From NCBI RefSeq assembly GCF_000714535.1, contig NZ_AUND01000023.1, positions 124,001-188,000 of the forward strand: a stretch of 64,000 bases of DNA, read 5' to 3'. This DNA is from Thioclava pacifica DSM 10166 (GTDB lineage Bacteria > Pseudomonadota > Alphaproteobacteria > Rhodobacterales > Rhodobacteraceae). A model generated the notes under the pieces. That model made no database searches. It was not told the DNA's origin and saw nothing but the letters and a program-made list of their open reading frames with translations. Shown piece after piece: positions 26,917-37,900 of this stretch; within the stretch, counting starts at the first letter, position 1, and every line of letters starts with the position of its first letter. The position numbers and the translations under genes are program-made.

Positions 26917-29900
26917 ATGGGAAGGCAAGAAATATCCCTCGCGGATCGGTTTGACCTTACGAAATCTCCGGTTTTGCTGAACGGGACGCAGGCTTTGGTG
27001 CGTCTGGTTCTGGCTCAGGCGGCGCGCGACAAGGCGGCGGGTCTGAATACAGCCGGCTATGTGACTGGCTATCGCGGCTCGCCCTTGGGGGCGGTCGATT
27101 TGCAGATGGCGCGGGCGCGAAAGGTGCTTGAAGAGAGCCAGGTTCGCTTCGAGCCGGGCTTGAACGAGGACCTCGCGGCGACTGCGCTCTGGGGTTCGCA
27201 ACAGGCGGAGCTGCGCGGCGAAGGCAAATATGACGGTGTCTTCGGCCTCTGGTATGGCAAGGGGCCGGGCGTGGACCGCTCGGGCGATGTGATGCGCCAC
27301 GCCAATATGGCGGGCACCTCGCCCCATGGCGGCGTGATCATGGCGATGGGTGACGACCACACGGGCGAATCCTCGACCGTGCTGCACCAGTCCGACTGGG
27401 CGATGGTCGATGCCTATATGCCGGTGCTCTCGCCCGCGGGCGTGCAGGAAATCCTCGATTACGGGCTGTATGGCTACGCGCTGAGCCGTTTCGCCGGGGT
27501 CTGGGTCGGTCTCAAGACGATGAAAGACACGGTCGAGGCCACGGCGGTCGTCGATGGCGATCCCTTCCGCCAGCAATTCGTGATCCCGGAGTGCAAGATG
27601 CCCGAGGGCGGGCTGAATATCCGGCTCGGCGACACGCCGGTCGCGCAGGAAGCGCGGATGATCGACTACAAGCGTTTCGCCGCTGAGGCCTTTGCCCGCG
27701 CGAACCGCATCGACAATCGCGTCTGGGGCAAGCCCGGTGCGAAGATCGGTCTGGTGGCGGCAGGCAAGAACTGGCTCGATCTGGTTCATGCGCTGAGCTT
27801 GCTGGGCATCGACGAGGCCGAGGCCGAACGGCTCGGCATCACCACCTACAAGATCGGCCAGACCTTCCCGCTCGACATGGAAAGCTTCCATGAATGGGCC
27901 GAGGGGCTGGAGCTGATCATCGTCGTCGAGGAAAAGCGCAAGCTGATCGAGGTGCAGGTCAAGGAGGCGATCTTCGACGATCGCCGCGGACGGCGCGTCT
28001 ATGGCTGGCACAAGGGCGACAATTGGAAGAATGGCCGTCAGGTAGAGCTGTTCCCGACGCGCTACGCACTCGATCCGGTGATGATCGCGCGCAAGCTGGG
28101 CGATATCTTCATCGAGGAAGGCCGGGGCACGGACGCGATCAAGGCGGGGATTGCCAAGATCGAGGCCGCGCAGCGTGCCGACAACGCGCCCGAGATCGCG
28201 ACCCGCACACCTTGGTATTGCTCGGGCTGCCCGCATAACAGCTCGACCAAGGTTCCCGAGGGCGAGCGCGCCTATGCCGGGATCGGCTGTCACTACATGG
28301 TGCAATGGATGGGTCGGAACACCGAAGGCTTCACCCATATGGGCGGCGAGGGCGTGAACTGGGTCGGCGAGGCCCCGTTCTCGACGCGCGAGCATATGTT
28401 CCAGAACCTCGGCGACGGCACCTATAACCACTCGGGCGCGCAGGCGATCCGGGCGGCTTTGGCGGCGGGCACGAACATCACCTACAAGATCCTGTTCAAC
28501 GATGCGGTCGCAATGACCGGCGGGCAGGAGAACGAGGGCGGGCTGACCGCGCAGCAGATCGCCGCCGAGATCGTGGCGATGGGCGTGAAGCCGGTCGTGG
28601 TGGTCTATGACGAGAAGGAAGAGCTGGACCTGTCCGCCTTCCCGGCGGGCGTCGAGAAGGTCGAACGCGCCGAGCTGATGCCGGTGCAGAAGCGGCTGGC
28701 GAAGACGAAAGGCGTCTCGGCGCTGATCTACGTCCAGACCTGCGCGGCCGAGAAACGCCGCCGCCGTAAGCGCGGTCAGTTCCCCGACCCGGACAAGCGC
28801 GTCTTCATCAACACCGATGTCTGCGAAGGCTGCGGCGATTGCGGCGTGCAGTCGAACTGCGTCTCGATCGTTCCGGTGGAGACGGAACTTGGCACCAAGC
28901 GTGCGATCGACCAGTCGTCGTGCAACAAGGACTTCCGCTGCCTCGACGGGTTCTGCCCGAGCTTCGTGACGCTGAAAGGCGCGAAGGTGAAGAAGGCCAA
29001 GGCGCAGGCGCTTGACCTGCCGGATCTGCCGCAACCTGCGCTGCCCGCGATTGAGGGCACGCATAACGTGGTCATCACCGGGGTTGGTGGCACGGGCGTC
29101 GTGACCGTGGGCGCGGTGCTGGCGATGGCCGCCCATATCGACGGCAAGGGTGCGGGCATGATGGAGATGGCCGGTCTCGCCCAGAAGGGCGGGGCGGTGC
29201 ATATCCACCTGCGGCTCGCGAACAAGCCCGAGGATATCTCGGCGATCCGCGTCGCCGTGGGCGAGGCCGATTGCGTGATCGGCGGGGATCTGGTGGTCTC
29301 GGCCGGGGCCAAGACGCTGGGGCTGATGACCACGGGCCGCACCGGTGCCGTCATCAACAGCCACGAGATCGTCACCGGCGAGTTCACCCGCAACCGCGAT
29401 TTCCGCCTGCCGGGCGAACAGCTCAAGCTGAGCCTTGAGGCGCGGCTGAAGGACCGCGTGGCCTTTGCCGATACCTCGGAGCTGGCGCGGCGGATGCTGG
29501 GCGACTCGATCTACTCGAACATGGTCGTGCTGGGGGCCGCGTGGCAGCAGGGATATGTGCCCCTGAGCCATGAAGCGATCTTCCGCGCGATCGAGCTGAA
29601 CGGCGCCAAGCCCGAGGAAAACAAGCGGGCCTTCGAGCTGGGCCGCTGGGCCATGGCCTTCCCCGAGGAGGCCGCGAAAGCGATGGCCTCGGAGGTGGTG
29701 AAGGCCCCCGTCGATCCGATCGAGTTCCGGGCGGCGCATCTGGTGGAGTATCAGAACAATCGCCTCGCCAAGCGGTTCCGCAAGCTGGTCGATGCAGCGC
29801 CGTCGGACCTGCGCGAGGCGGTCGCGAAGGGCTATCACAAGCTTCTGGCCTATAAGGACGAATACGAGGTCGCGCGGCTGCATCTGGAAACGGCCGAGAA

Positions 29901-30327
29901 GGCGCGTGCCGAGTTCGACGGTGATTTCGAGATGCACTTCCATCTCGCCCCTCCGATCCTGTCCAAGCAAGGCCCGGACGGTCGCCCGAAGAAGCGCGAA
30001 TTCGGCCCCGGCATGGAGCGCAACTTCCGCCTTCTGGCCAAGTTGAAAGGCCTGCGCGGCACGCCGTTCGACATCTTCGGCTACTCGGACGAGCGCAAGA
30101 TGGAGCGCGCCCTGATCAAGCAATACGAGGCCGACATGGCCGAAGTGCTGCCCAAGGTCACGCCCGAGACGCTCGAGATTGCGCGCGAACTGGCCGAGCT
30201 GCCGCTGAGCATCCGGGGCTTCGGTCCGGTCAAGGCGCAGGCCGAACAGATGGCGGCGAAGCGGCGCGAGGAGTTGCTCGCGGCGTTCCGTGAAGGCGGA
30301 AGCCCGCAGGCGCTCGCGGCCGAGTGA
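26917..30327 (+). CDS. Indolepyruvate ferredoxin oxidoreductase family protein (fused alpha-beta form)
   Basis: 1136 residues; GGGGAGG precedes the ATG. This fused form decarboxylates aryl-pyruvates (from aromatic amino acids) to acyl-CoA with thiamine diphosphate, passing electrons to ferredoxin. Order of parts: an N-terminal pyrimidine-binding domain with GYVTGYRGSPLGAVD; a thiamine-binding domain (CSGCPHNSSTKVPEGERAYAG, then NDAVAMTGGQENEGG) at about residues 430-560; cysteine clusters CEGCGDCGVQSNC and CNKDFRCLDGFCP (about residues 635-685) for iron-sulfur binding; a gamma-type domain starting ITGVGGTGVVTVGAVLAMA at about 725; and a C-terminal extension. It is followed by a terminator. 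Substrate range is by family. Confidence 0.93.
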   Translation: MGRQEISLADRFDLTKSPVLLNGTQALVRLVLAQAARDKAAGLNTAGYVTGYRGSPLGAVDLQMARARKVLEESQVRFEPGLNEDLAATALWGSQQAELRGEGKYDGVFGLWYGKGPGVDRSGDVMRHANMAGTSPHGGVIMAMGDDHTGESSTVLHQSDWAMVDAYMPVLSPAGVQEILDYGLYGYALSRFAGVWVGLKTMKDTVEATAVVDGDPFRQQFVIPECKMPEGGLNIRLGDTPVAQEARMIDYKRFAAEAFARANRIDNRVWGKPGAKIGLVAAGKNWLDLVHALSLLGIDEAEAERLGITTYKIGQTFPLDMESFHEWAEGLELIIVVEEKRKLIEVQVKEAIFDDRRGRRVYGWHKGDNWKNGRQVELFPTRYALDPVMIARKLGDIFIEEGRGTDAIKAGIAKIEAAQRADNAPEIATRTPWYCSGCPHNSSTKVPEGERAYAGIGCHYMVQWMGRNTEGFTHMGGEGVNWVGEAPFSTREHMFQNLGDGTYNHSGAQAIRAALAAGTNITYKILFNDAVAMTGGQENEGGLTAQQIAAEIVAMGVKPVVVVYDEKEELDLSAFPAGVEKVERAELMPVQKRLAKTKGVSALIYVQTCAAEKRRRRKRGQFPDPDKRVFINTDVCEGCGDCGVQSNCVSIVPVETELGTKRAIDQSSCNKDFRCLDGFCPSFVTLKGAKVKKAKAQALDLPDLPQPALPAIEGTHNVVITGVGGTGVVTVGAVLAMAAHIDGKGAGMMEMAGLAQKGGAVHIHLRLANKPEDISAIRVAVGEADCVIGGDLVVSAGAKTLGLMTTGRTGAVINSHEIVTGEFTRNRDFRLPGEQLKLSLEARLKDRVAFADTSELARRMLGDSIYSNMVVLGAAWQQGYVPLSHEAIFRAIELNGAKPEENKRAFELGRWAMAFPEEAAKAMASEVVKAPVDPIEFRAAHLVEYQNNRLAKRFRKLVDAAPSDLREAVAKGYHKLLAYKDEYEVARLHLETAEKARAEFDGDFEMHFHLAPPILSKQGPDGRPKKREFGPGMERNFRLLAKLKGLRGTPFDIFGYSDERKMERALIKQYEADMAEVLPKVTPETLEIARELAELPLSIRGFGPVKAQAEQMAAKRREELLAAFREGGSPQALAAE

Positions 30328-30373
30328 CCTAAAAGGCGTTTCTTTCGCGAAAACTTGGGCGTAAATGATGCCT

Positions 30374-30401
30374 ACCCGGTGCGAGTTCCGCGCCGGGTTT
30401 T
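30374..30401 (+). terminator. Intrinsic terminator of the indolepyruvate oxidoreductase gene
   Basis: ACCCGG-N13-CCGGGT (30374-30398) with further pairing inside (TGCG/CGCG), followed by TTT. It ends 16 bases before murI. Confidence 0.7.
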
Positions 30402-30416
30402 CGCGCGGGGAGTGCC

Positions 30417-31229
30417 ATGGCGGTAGGTGTGTTCGATTCGGGTCTGGGCGGGCTGACGGTCTATGATGCCTGCGCGAAGCGACTGCCCGACGTGGCCTTC
30501 TGCTATTACGGCGACAATGCGCATGCGCCGTACGGGGTGCGCGATGCCGATGACATCTTCAACCTGACCTGCGCGGGGGTGGAGCGGCTCTGGGACGAGG
30601 GCTGCGATCTGGTGATCCTCGCCTGTAACACGGCCTCGGCCGCCGCGCTCAAGCGGATGCAGGAGACCTGGATCCCCGAGGGCAAGCGCGTGCTGGGCGT
30701 CTTCGTGCCGATGATCGAGGCGCTCACCGAGCGCAAATGGGGCGACAATTCCCCGCCGCGCGAAGTGGCCGTGAAGCATGTGGCGCTGTTTGCAACGCCT
30801 GCAACGGTGGCGTCTCGCGCGTTCCAGCGCGAGCTGGCCTTCCGCGCGATCGGCGTTGATGTCGAGGCGCAACCCTGCGGCGGTGTGGTCGATGCGATCG
30901 AGACGGGCGACGAGATCCTCGCCGAGGCGCTGGTGAAATCCCATGTCGAGGCGCTCAAGCGGCGGATGCCGCATCCGGAGGCGGCGATCCTTGGCTGCAC
31001 CCATTACCCGCTGATGCAGAAGACCTTCCAGGAAGCTTTGGGCGCGAATGTCGATGTCTACAGTCAGGCCAACCTCGTGGCCGAGAGCCTGGCCGACTAC
31101 CTCACCCGGAGGCCCGAATTCATCGGTGCCGGCACGACATCGAAATTCCTGACCACCGGCGATCCGGCCTCGGTATCGAGCCACGCGACACAGTTCCTGC
31201 GCTACCCGATCCGCTTCGAAGCCGCCTGA
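30417..31229 (+). CDS. murI: Glutamate racemase MurI
   Basis: MurI interconverts L- and D-glutamate for peptidoglycan. 270 residues with the two catalytic cysteines in [13 protein letters not shown] and [11 protein letters not shown]. The N-terminal [13 protein letters not shown] and the [11 protein letters not shown] loop are diagnostic. GGGGAG lies upstream of ATG 30417. The gene meets the convergent DUF805 gene nearly stop to stop, with no hairpin between them. Confidence 0.96.
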   Translation: MAVGVFDSGLGGLTVYDACAKRLPDVAFCYYGDNAHAPYGVRDADDIFNLTCAGVERLWDEGCDLVILACNTASAAALKRMQETWIPEGKRVLGVFVPMIEALTERKWGDNSPPREVAVKHVALFATPATVASRAFQRELAFRAIGVDVEAQPCGGVVDAIETGDEILAEALVKSHVEALKRRMPHPEAAILGCTHYPLMQKTFQEALGANVDVYSQANLVAESLADYLTRRPEFIGAGTTSKFLTTGDPASVSSHATQFLRYPIRFEAA

Positions 31230-31231
31230 GC

Positions 31232-32080
31232 TCAACCGTAATCGTTCTTGCCGTAGGTACCTCGGCGCACGCTGAAAACAAATAGCGTGAGCGAATAGAT
31301 CAGCATCGCGATCCCCCAGAGCGACAACAGCGCCATCATTGCGACGCCGCCCGAAGGCGTCGCCACTGCGCCGGTCTCCCAGGCGAGATAACCAATATAG
31401 GCGCCGCCGCCACTCGACAGCAGCCAGTAGCCCCCGACCCACCAACCCGAGCGATTGGTGTCATGGATGCGCCGCACCTGAGCCGAGATCGAAGGCATGA
31501 AGGTGGCGATCGCGATCACGCCGTTGATTGCGGCCCCATCCGAGCCCATCGCGCCTTCAGCGAATTCTCCGATCACGCTGGCAATCGCCACGAACAGGAT
31601 GAACCACCAATATTCCGACCGGCTCGCCCGGCCCTTGAACGTCGCGTATTTGCGAAAGCAAACCTTCACCGCTTCGATGGGACCGCGAGAAGGCGCCTCG
31701 ATGTAAAGCCCGTCCGGGCCGATGCCGCGCTTCGCCCGTTCGGTTTCGATCGAGGCATCGGCGTAGGCGCGCGGATCATTGGTCTCGAGCTTGCCCTCGG
31801 CCTGATGGCGCTGGGCGACGCGCGCGGCGTAATTGGTCGCGCCGCCATGATCGACGCCGGGATGCGCATAATTTTGCGACAGATCGTCCTTGGCTGTGTC
31901 GTCGCCCTCGACCCGGGTCTTGAAGAAGTGATCCGCGGCAGGCTCCCAGCCCGCCATTCCCTCATGCCAGACGAGGGTGTCAGGCTTGATCCGACCCGCG
32001 CGGATCATATCTTCGATCTGTTCGCTCGTATGCGGCCCGGTGGGCGCTTGTCCGTCCGCGTAAAACCAGTCTTGGGCCAT
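31232..32080 (-). CDS. GYF_2 and DUF805 domain membrane protein
   Basis: 282 residues from ATG 32080. Residues 1-60 form a GYF_2-type domain ([20 protein letters not shown], then [15 protein letters not shown]). A polar linker of about 70 residues follows, then a DUF805 domain ([29 protein letters not shown]) with about four membrane helices. The combination is common in alphaproteobacteria, but its function is unknown. The GYF_2 part is thought to bind proline-rich peptides. Confidence 0.85.
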   Translation of the reverse strand: MAQDWFYADGQAPTGPHTSEQIEDMIRAGRIKPDTLVWHEGMAGWEPAADHFFKTRVEGDDTAKDDLSQNYAHPGVDHGGATNYAARVAQRHQAEGKLETNDPRAYADASIETERAKRGIGPDGLYIEAPSRGPIEAVKVCFRKYATFKGRASRSEYWWFILFVAIASVIGEFAEGAMGSDGAAINGVIAIATFMPSISAQVRRIHDTNRSGWWVGGYWLLSSGGGAYIGYLAWETGAVATPSGGVAMMALLSLWGIAMLIYSLTLFVFSVRRGTYGKNDYG

Positions 32081-32184
32081 CAAAAATACCTGTCCAAATA
32101 CCTGCTCGCCCCGTCTTCACGCGGAGTTTATTTGAGCGTGAGCTTAGGGTAATGAAATGCCAAGCGACAAGCGCGGAGAAAGAC

Positions 32185-33213
32185 ATGACCAAGAAAATCG
32201 CAATTCTGGGCGCATCGGGGTACACCGGCGCGGAGCTGGTCCGGCTCATCGCCACCCATCCCGGTATGGAGATCGTGGCGCTGTCGGGCGAGCGTAAGGC
32301 CGGCATGGCGATGGGCGATGTCTTCCCGCATCTGCGTCATCTCGGGCTGCCCGATCTGGTGAAAATCGAAGACATTGATTTCTCGGATGTCGATCTTGCC
32401 TTCTGCGCGCTGCCCCATGCGACCTCGCAGGCGGTGATCAAGGAACTGCCGCGCGACCTGAAGATCGTCGACCTCTCGGCCGATTTCCGACTGCGCGATC
32501 CGGCCGAATACGAAAAATGGTATGGCAAGCCCCACGCCGCGGTCGAGCTTCAGAAAGAGGCGGTCTACGGGCTGACCGAGTTCTACCGCGACGCGATTCG
32601 CGAGGCACGGCTGGTCGCGGGCACGGGCTGTAACGCGGCGGCCGGCCAATTCGCGATCCGTCCGCTGATCGAAGCGGGCGTGATCGACCTCGACGACATC
32701 ATCCTCGATCTGAAGAACGGGGTGTCGGGGGCGGGCCGTTCGCTGAAGGAAAACCTGCTTCATGCCGAGCTCTCGGGCGGCGTGGCCCCCTATTCGCAGG
32801 GCGGCAAGCACCGCCATCTGGGCGAATTCGATCAAGAATTCAGTGCCTTGGCGGGCCGTCCCGTGCTGGTGCAGTTCACCCCGCATCTCGCGCCCTTCAA
32901 CCGCGGCATCCTTGCCTCGGCCTATGTGAAGGGCGACCCGGAGGCCGTCTACAAGGCGCTGGCGGATCGCTATGCCTCGGAAATCTTCATTGAGATGCTA
33001 CCTTTCGGCGCAGTTCCGTCGACGAGGTCTGTAACTGGCTCCAATTATGCCCATATTGGTGTATCAGGAGACAGGATCCCCGGGCGCGCGCTCGTGGTCG
33101 TGGCTATCGACAACCTCTGCAAGGGGTCGTCGGGACAAGCGATCCAGAACGCGAACCTGATGCTCGGGCTGGAGGAAAGCGAAGGGCTGATGCTCGCCCC
33201 CGTCTTCCCTTGA
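32185..33213 (+). CDS. argC: N-acetyl-gamma-glutamyl-phosphate reductase
   Basis: ArgC performs the third step of arginine synthesis. 342 residues from ATG 32185 after GGAGAAAGAC; the 11 codons before it are unlikely to be used. Motifs: the NADP-binding [17 protein letters not shown], the catalytic cysteine in [12 protein letters not shown], and [11 protein letters not shown] and [11 protein letters not shown] in the active site. Around 33000-33080 the codon choice shifts to rarer, AT-richer codons, although the protein sequence stays conserved ([17 protein letters not shown]). ccmE follows 63 bases downstream. Confidence 0.95.
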   Translation: MTKKIAILGASGYTGAELVRLIATHPGMEIVALSGERKAGMAMGDVFPHLRHLGLPDLVKIEDIDFSDVDLAFCALPHATSQAVIKELPRDLKIVDLSADFRLRDPAEYEKWYGKPHAAVELQKEAVYGLTEFYRDAIREARLVAGTGCNAAAGQFAIRPLIEAGVIDLDDIILDLKNGVSGAGRSLKENLLHAELSGGVAPYSQGGKHRHLGEFDQEFSALAGRPVLVQFTPHLAPFNRGILASAYVKGDPEAVYKALADRYASEIFIEMLPFGAVPSTRSVTGSNYAHIGVSGDRIPGRALVVVAIDNLCKGSSGQAIQNANLMLGLEESEGLMLAPVFP

Positions 33214-33276
33214 CCAGGGTCATGGCGCGGCCAGACCGGTGAAGGTAGACGAAGCGGCATCCGAGGAGGCAAGACG

Positions 33277-33720
33277 ATGAAGAGTCTGAAGAAGAAACGT
33301 CGTATTCAGGTGTTGGCCGTGGCCGCGCTCGCGTTGGTGATCGCCACCGGCACGATCGGCTATTCCATGCGCAACGGGATCAACTTCTTCCGCGCGCCTT
33401 CGCAGCTCGCGACCGAACCGCCGCAGCCCGGCGAGGTGTTCCGTCTCGGCGGTCTGGTCGAGACCGGTTCGCTCAAGCGTGGTCAGGGCGAAGTGATCGA
33501 ATTCAACGTTACCGATGGCGGCGCGACCGTCCCGGTGAAATTCGCAGGCGTGCTTCCGGATCTCTTCAAGGAAGGTCAGGGCATGATCGGCACCGGCAAG
33601 ATGGAAGGCGATACCTTCGTTGCCTCCGAGATCCTTGCCAAGCATGACGAGAATTACATGCCCAAGGAAGTCGTGGACGCGCTCAAGGAGCAGGGCATCT
33701 ACGAGCCGCCCTCGTCCTGA
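33277..33720 (+). CDS. ccmE: Cytochrome c maturation heme chaperone CcmE
   Basis: CcmE carries heme covalently in the periplasm before transfer to apocytochrome c. 147 residues: a basic start (MKSLKKKRRIQ), one membrane helix at about residues 11-29, the OB-fold segment RLGGLVETGSLKR, and the heme-attaching histidine in LAKHDENYMPKEV. The other ccm genes are not in the window. A 14-base palindrome CCAGCGCGCGCTGG at 33741-33754 follows and may terminate transcription. Confidence 0.95.
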   Translation: MKSLKKKRRIQVLAVAALALVIATGTIGYSMRNGINFFRAPSQLATEPPQPGEVFRLGGLVETGSLKRGQGEVIEFNVTDGGATVPVKFAGVLPDLFKEGQGMIGTGKMEGDTFVASEILAKHDENYMPKEVVDALKEQGIYEPPSS

Positions 33721-33816
33721 TCCGCGTCTCGATCCTTGCACCAGCGCGCGCTGGTTTGCCTGAGGATTAATCCCGAAATCTGAGCCTGTCGCCGTTCGCA
33801 GTAACGGAGGCAGGCC

Positions 33817-34428
33817 ATGAAAACGGTCACGCAGATCGCGGCGGAGATCGTCGCGCGCGAAGGGGGCTATGTCGATGACCCGGACGATCCGGGCGGGGCG
33901 ACGAAGCACGGGGTGACGCTCGGCACGCTCAAAAGGCTCGGGCGCGATATTACCGGTGACGGGCGGATCGACGAGATGGATGTGCGCGCGCTCGATCCCG
34001 CGCAGGCCTCCGAGATCTTCATCCAGCATTATTTCGAGGCGCCGCGTATAGACCGGCTCCCGGCTGCGATTCAGCCCTCGGTTTTCGACATGTATGTGAA
34101 TGCGGGCGGCAATGCGGTTGTGATCCTTCAGCGGCTGCTGGGCGATATGGGTCAGCGCGTTGTGGTGGACGGGGTCATCGGTCCGCAGACCATAGCGGCC
34201 GCCGAGATCGCGGATGCTACGGCGCCGGGGTATTTCGCCGATGCCTACGGGATCGCCCGGCGCAATTACTATTACCGCGTTGCCGATGCCCGCCCCTCGA
34301 GCCGCAAATACGCGAACACGCGCGCGGGACAGAAGGGGGGCTGGATCCGCCGCGCGGAAGAATTCATCTCGCCGCGCTTCCATCTCACAGAGGCCGAACA
34401 TCGCAAGCGGGTGTCTGCATGGGCGTGA
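33817..34428 (+). CDS. Holin-associated N-acetylmuramidase (glycoside hydrolase 108, GTA endolysin type)
   Basis: 203 residues. The GH108 catalytic motif is REGGYVDDPDDPGGATKHGVT near residues 14-34, with the glutamate as proton donor. The C-terminal half has a PG_binding_3-type region (GPQTIAAAEIADATAPGYFA). A small calcium-loop-like DITGDGRIDEMD lies between them. The next gene, overlapping by 10 bases, encodes a membrane protein of the GTA holin type. In Rhodobacter capsulatus an endolysin-holin pair of this type (rcc00555/rcc00556) sits away from the main GTA cluster and releases RcGTA particles. A role here is inferred from that parallel; no phage structural genes are adjacent. Confidence 0.88.
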   Translation: MKTVTQIAAEIVAREGGYVDDPDDPGGATKHGVTLGTLKRLGRDITGDGRIDEMDVRALDPAQASEIFIQHYFEAPRIDRLPAAIQPSVFDMYVNAGGNAVVILQRLLGDMGQRVVVDGVIGPQTIAAAEIADATAPGYFADAYGIARRNYYYRVADARPSSRKYANTRAGQKGGWIRRAEEFISPRFHLTEAEHRKRVSAWA

Positions 34429-34916
34429 TCGACAGGCTCGTTGGTGGAGCCGCCGCCGCAAAGGCCGTGGGCGAGGCAGCGACCTCGGTGGCAGAGGTCT
34501 TCGTGCCCAACGCCACGAAAAAGCTGGAAGCTACGCAGGCCGCCTATCTTGCGGCCCTCGAGGAGCATGGCGCGGAGTTCCAATATATCCGCCCTGGCCG
34601 CTTCGATCGGATCGTGAACGGCATCAACCGCCTGCCGCGTCCGGCGCTGGCTTTCGGCATCGTCGGGCTCTTCGTCTATGCGATGGTCGATCCGGTTGGC
34701 TTCGCTCAGCGAATGGTTGGGCTGAACTACGTGCCCGAGCCGCTCTGGTGGTTGCTGGGCGCGGTTGTGAGCTTCTATTTCGGCGCCCGCGAGGCCTTTT
34801 ATTTCCGGATGAACAAGGCGGTGGCGCCGCCGCCCGCCACGTTGCAAACGCCCGATGCCTCCGAAGAAAACGCGGCGCTTCAAGCGTGGAAGGCGGGTGA
34901 GAAACCGGCCGGGTGA
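34419..34916 (+). CDS. Holin family protein (GTA holin type)
   Basis: 165 residues. The N-terminal 60 residues are amphipathic (MGVIDRLVGGAAAAKAVGEA). Two clear membrane helices follow (ALAFGIVGLFVYAMVDPVGF and WWLLGAVVSFYFGAREAFYF), then a charged, Pro/Ala-rich tail. This matches the GTA_holin_3TM family, although the third helix is not obvious. It overlaps the muramidase gene by 10 bases. The pair would form pores and degrade the wall during release of particles. A large palindrome ends the unit. Confidence 0.85.
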   Translation: MGVIDRLVGGAAAAKAVGEAATSVAEVFVPNATKKLEATQAAYLAALEEHGAEFQYIRPGRFDRIVNGINRLPRPALAFGIVGLFVYAMVDPVGFAQRMVGLNYVPEPLWWLLGAVVSFYFGAREAFYFRMNKAVAPPPATLQTPDASEENAALQAWKAGEKPAG

Positions 34917-34918
34917 AG

Positions 34919-34950
34919 ATGAGAGGCACGGGGTTCCCCGTGCCTCTCAT
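34919..34950. terminator. Perfect palindrome between the holin gene and the convergent RND gene
   Basis: ATGAGAGGCACGGGG / CCCCGTGCCTCTCAT with a two-base centre: a 15-bp stem. There is no T-tract, so it may act as a strong RNA stop or stabilising hairpin for both convergent units. Confidence 0.7.
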
Positions 34951-34959
34951 GTCATTGCC

Positions 34960-37900
34960 TCAGCCCGCCTCGGCGCGCTTCTTCGCCGCCGCATCGAAGG
35001 CCGCATCCGAGGGCGCGATGAAGCTGTAGAACATCGGCACCACGAAGAGCGTGAACATCGTCCCGATCAGAAGCCCCGAGAAGATCACCAGCCCCATCGC
35101 CTGACGCGCCGCGGCACCGGCGCCTTGGGCAAGGATAAGCGGCACCACCGCGAGCGCCATCGCGGCTGTGGTCATCAGGATCGGGCGCAGACGGATCTGG
35201 GCGGCCTTCACGATCGCCTGTCGGCGGGTGAGCCCTGCGGTCTCGCGCTGCTGGTTGGCAAACTCCACCATCAGGATCCCGTGTTTGGTGATCAGGCCGA
35301 CAAGCGTGATCAGCCCGACCTCGGAATAGATGTTGAGCGTGCCCAGCCCGAGATTGAGCGGCAACACCGCGCCGAAGATCGTCAGCGGCACTGTCATCAT
35401 GATGATGAAGGGATCGCGGAAGCTCTCGAACTGCGCGGCGAGCACGAGATAGATCACCAGAACGGCAGCCGCGAAGGCGATCAGGATCGTGTTGCCTTGC
35501 TGGGTCTCGATCCGGGACTGGCCGGAATAGTTGATGAAGAACCCCTCGGGCATTACCTGATTGGCGATATCGACGATGGTTTGCAGCCCCGCACCGGTCG
35601 ATTGACCCGGCAGCGGCAGCGCTGTGATCGTCGCCGCGTTGAGCTGGTCGAATTGCTCGATCGAGGCCGCGTTCACCCCGGTTTCGATCTTCACCAGCGC
35701 CGAAAGCGGCACCATCTCTCCCGATGCCGAGCGCACGTAGTAACGGCCCAGCTCTTCAGGATTGGCGCGGAATTTCTGCGGCACCTGCGGGATGATGTCA
35801 TAGCTGTTCGAGTCGCGGTCGAATTGCGCGACCGAGGCTTCGCCTACGAGAAGGCCAAGGGTCGAACCGATATCCGAGACCGGCACATTCAGCGCCGCCG
35901 CCCGGTCGCGGTCGATGGTGACATCGACCTGCGGGCTGTCGAAATTGAGCGAGTTCTGTACGATGATGAACTTGCCCGAGGCCATCGCCTTGTTCTTGAT
36001 CTCCTCGGCGACCTCGGCCACCCGTTTCGAGGAGTGGATCGACTGGATCACCACCGAGATCGGCAGACCGCCCCCGGTGCCCGGCAGCGACGGCGGCGCG
36101 AAGGCGAAGCCCTTGAGGCCCGTCGACTTGCCCAGATCGCCCTGGATCTCCTGCTGGATCTGTTTCTGGCTGCGCTCGCGCTCGGACCAGTCCTTCAGCG
36201 CCCAGATATAGATGCCCTGCGAGCTGTCGCCGCCGAAGCCCGCGATCGAGAAATCGGTGCGCACTTCGGGGATGCCGGCGGTATCCTTGCTCACCTGGTC
36301 GATATATTTCTGGGTATAGTCGCTGGTCGCGTAGCGCGGCCCGTTGAGGATCGCGAAAAGCGCGCCATTGTCTTCCTCCGGGGCCAGTTCGGTATTGGTG
36401 TTCATCAGCATGAAGCCGGTGACGCCGATCAGCGAGACGACGATCATGATCGTGATGCCGCGCAGATCGAGCGAGCCATTCACGCGTCGCCCATACCAGC
36501 CAGCGAGCCGGTCGAAATTGCGGTCGATGAAAGCCTGAAAGCCCTTCGCCTCGCCATGTTTCAGCAAGCGCCCCGACATCATCGGCGTAATCGTCAGTGC
36601 GATCACGCCCGAGAGGATCACGGAGCCTGCCAAGGCGAATGCGAATTCGCGGAAGAGCTGCCCGGTCAGCCCGCCGGTGAAGCCCAGAGGCGCCAGCACC
36701 GCCGCCAGCGTGATCGTCATCGCGATCACCGGGCCGGTGATTTCCTTCATCCCCTGCACGGCGGCCGGGATCGGTTTCATCCCGTCCTCGATATGTCGGT
36801 GGATGTTCTCCACCACCACGATCGCGTCATCGACCACGAGGCCGATCGCGAGCACCATCGCCAGCAGCGTCAGCAGGTTGATCGAGTAGCCAAGCGCCAT
36901 CAGCACCGCGAGCACCCCGATCAGCGAGAGCGGAATGGTCACGATCGGCATCGCCACCGAGCGGAAGGAGCCGAGGAACAGCAAGATCACCACGGTCACG
37001 ATCGCGACCGCCTCGGCGATGGTCTTGAAGACCTCGTCGATCGAGGCCGAGATCGTCTCGGTCGAGTCGTAGACCAGTTCGATCTTCATGCCCTCGGGGA
37101 GGGTGGCGTTGATCGCGGGCAGTTCCTTGCGCACCGCGGCCGCCGTGTCGAGCGGGTTCGCGGCAGGTGTCGGGAAGACGCCGAGGAAGGTCCCCTGCTT
37201 GCCGTCGAAGGTGACGATCTCGTTGTCGGCGGCTTTCGACAGCTCGATCTTCGCGACATCGCGCAACCGCACGACCTCGTCGCCAGACGACCGGATCGGC
37301 AGCTTGCCGAAGGCCTCGGGCGTCTGCAGGGTCGATTGCAGCGTGATCGACTGCGCCACATATTCGTTCTTCGTCTTGCCCGGCGCCGAGAGGAAGTTCG
37401 ACGCCTGGATCGCGCCCAGCACTTCCGAGGCGGTCACGCCGCGTGCGGCCAGCTTGTCCGGGTCGATCCAGATCCGCATCGCGTAATCGGAGGCGCCGAT
37501 GATCTGGGTCTGCGCCACGCCCGGAATCGTCGACATGCGCGGACGGATCACCCGGCGCAGATATTCGGTCAGCTGCTCGGGCGTCATGTTGGGGTTGATC
37601 GCAGCAAGATACATGAGCGCGAATTGCCGCCCCGTGCCTTTCACGATCACCGGGTCTTTCGCCGCCGAGGGCAGCTGGCCCTTCACCTGCTGCACTTTCG
37701 AGAGCACCTCGGTCATCGCCGCGTCGGAGTTGGAGCCGAGCTTCATATGAACCGAGATCACCGAGGCCGAGGGGCGCGACTGGGTAGTGACGTAATCGAC
37801 GTTTTCGGTCGTCGCGACAGCCGCCGCGATGGGAGAGGTAATGAAACCCTGGATCAGCTCGGGCGAGGCGCCGGGATAGGTCGTGGTAATGGTGACCACC

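Noticed and set aside
26914-30123. A 1069-codon open frame antisense to the indolepyruvate oxidoreductase gene
   Set aside because: It mirrors codon positions of a clear gene in high-GC DNA, is rich in His/Arg/Asp without motifs and lacks a ribosome site.
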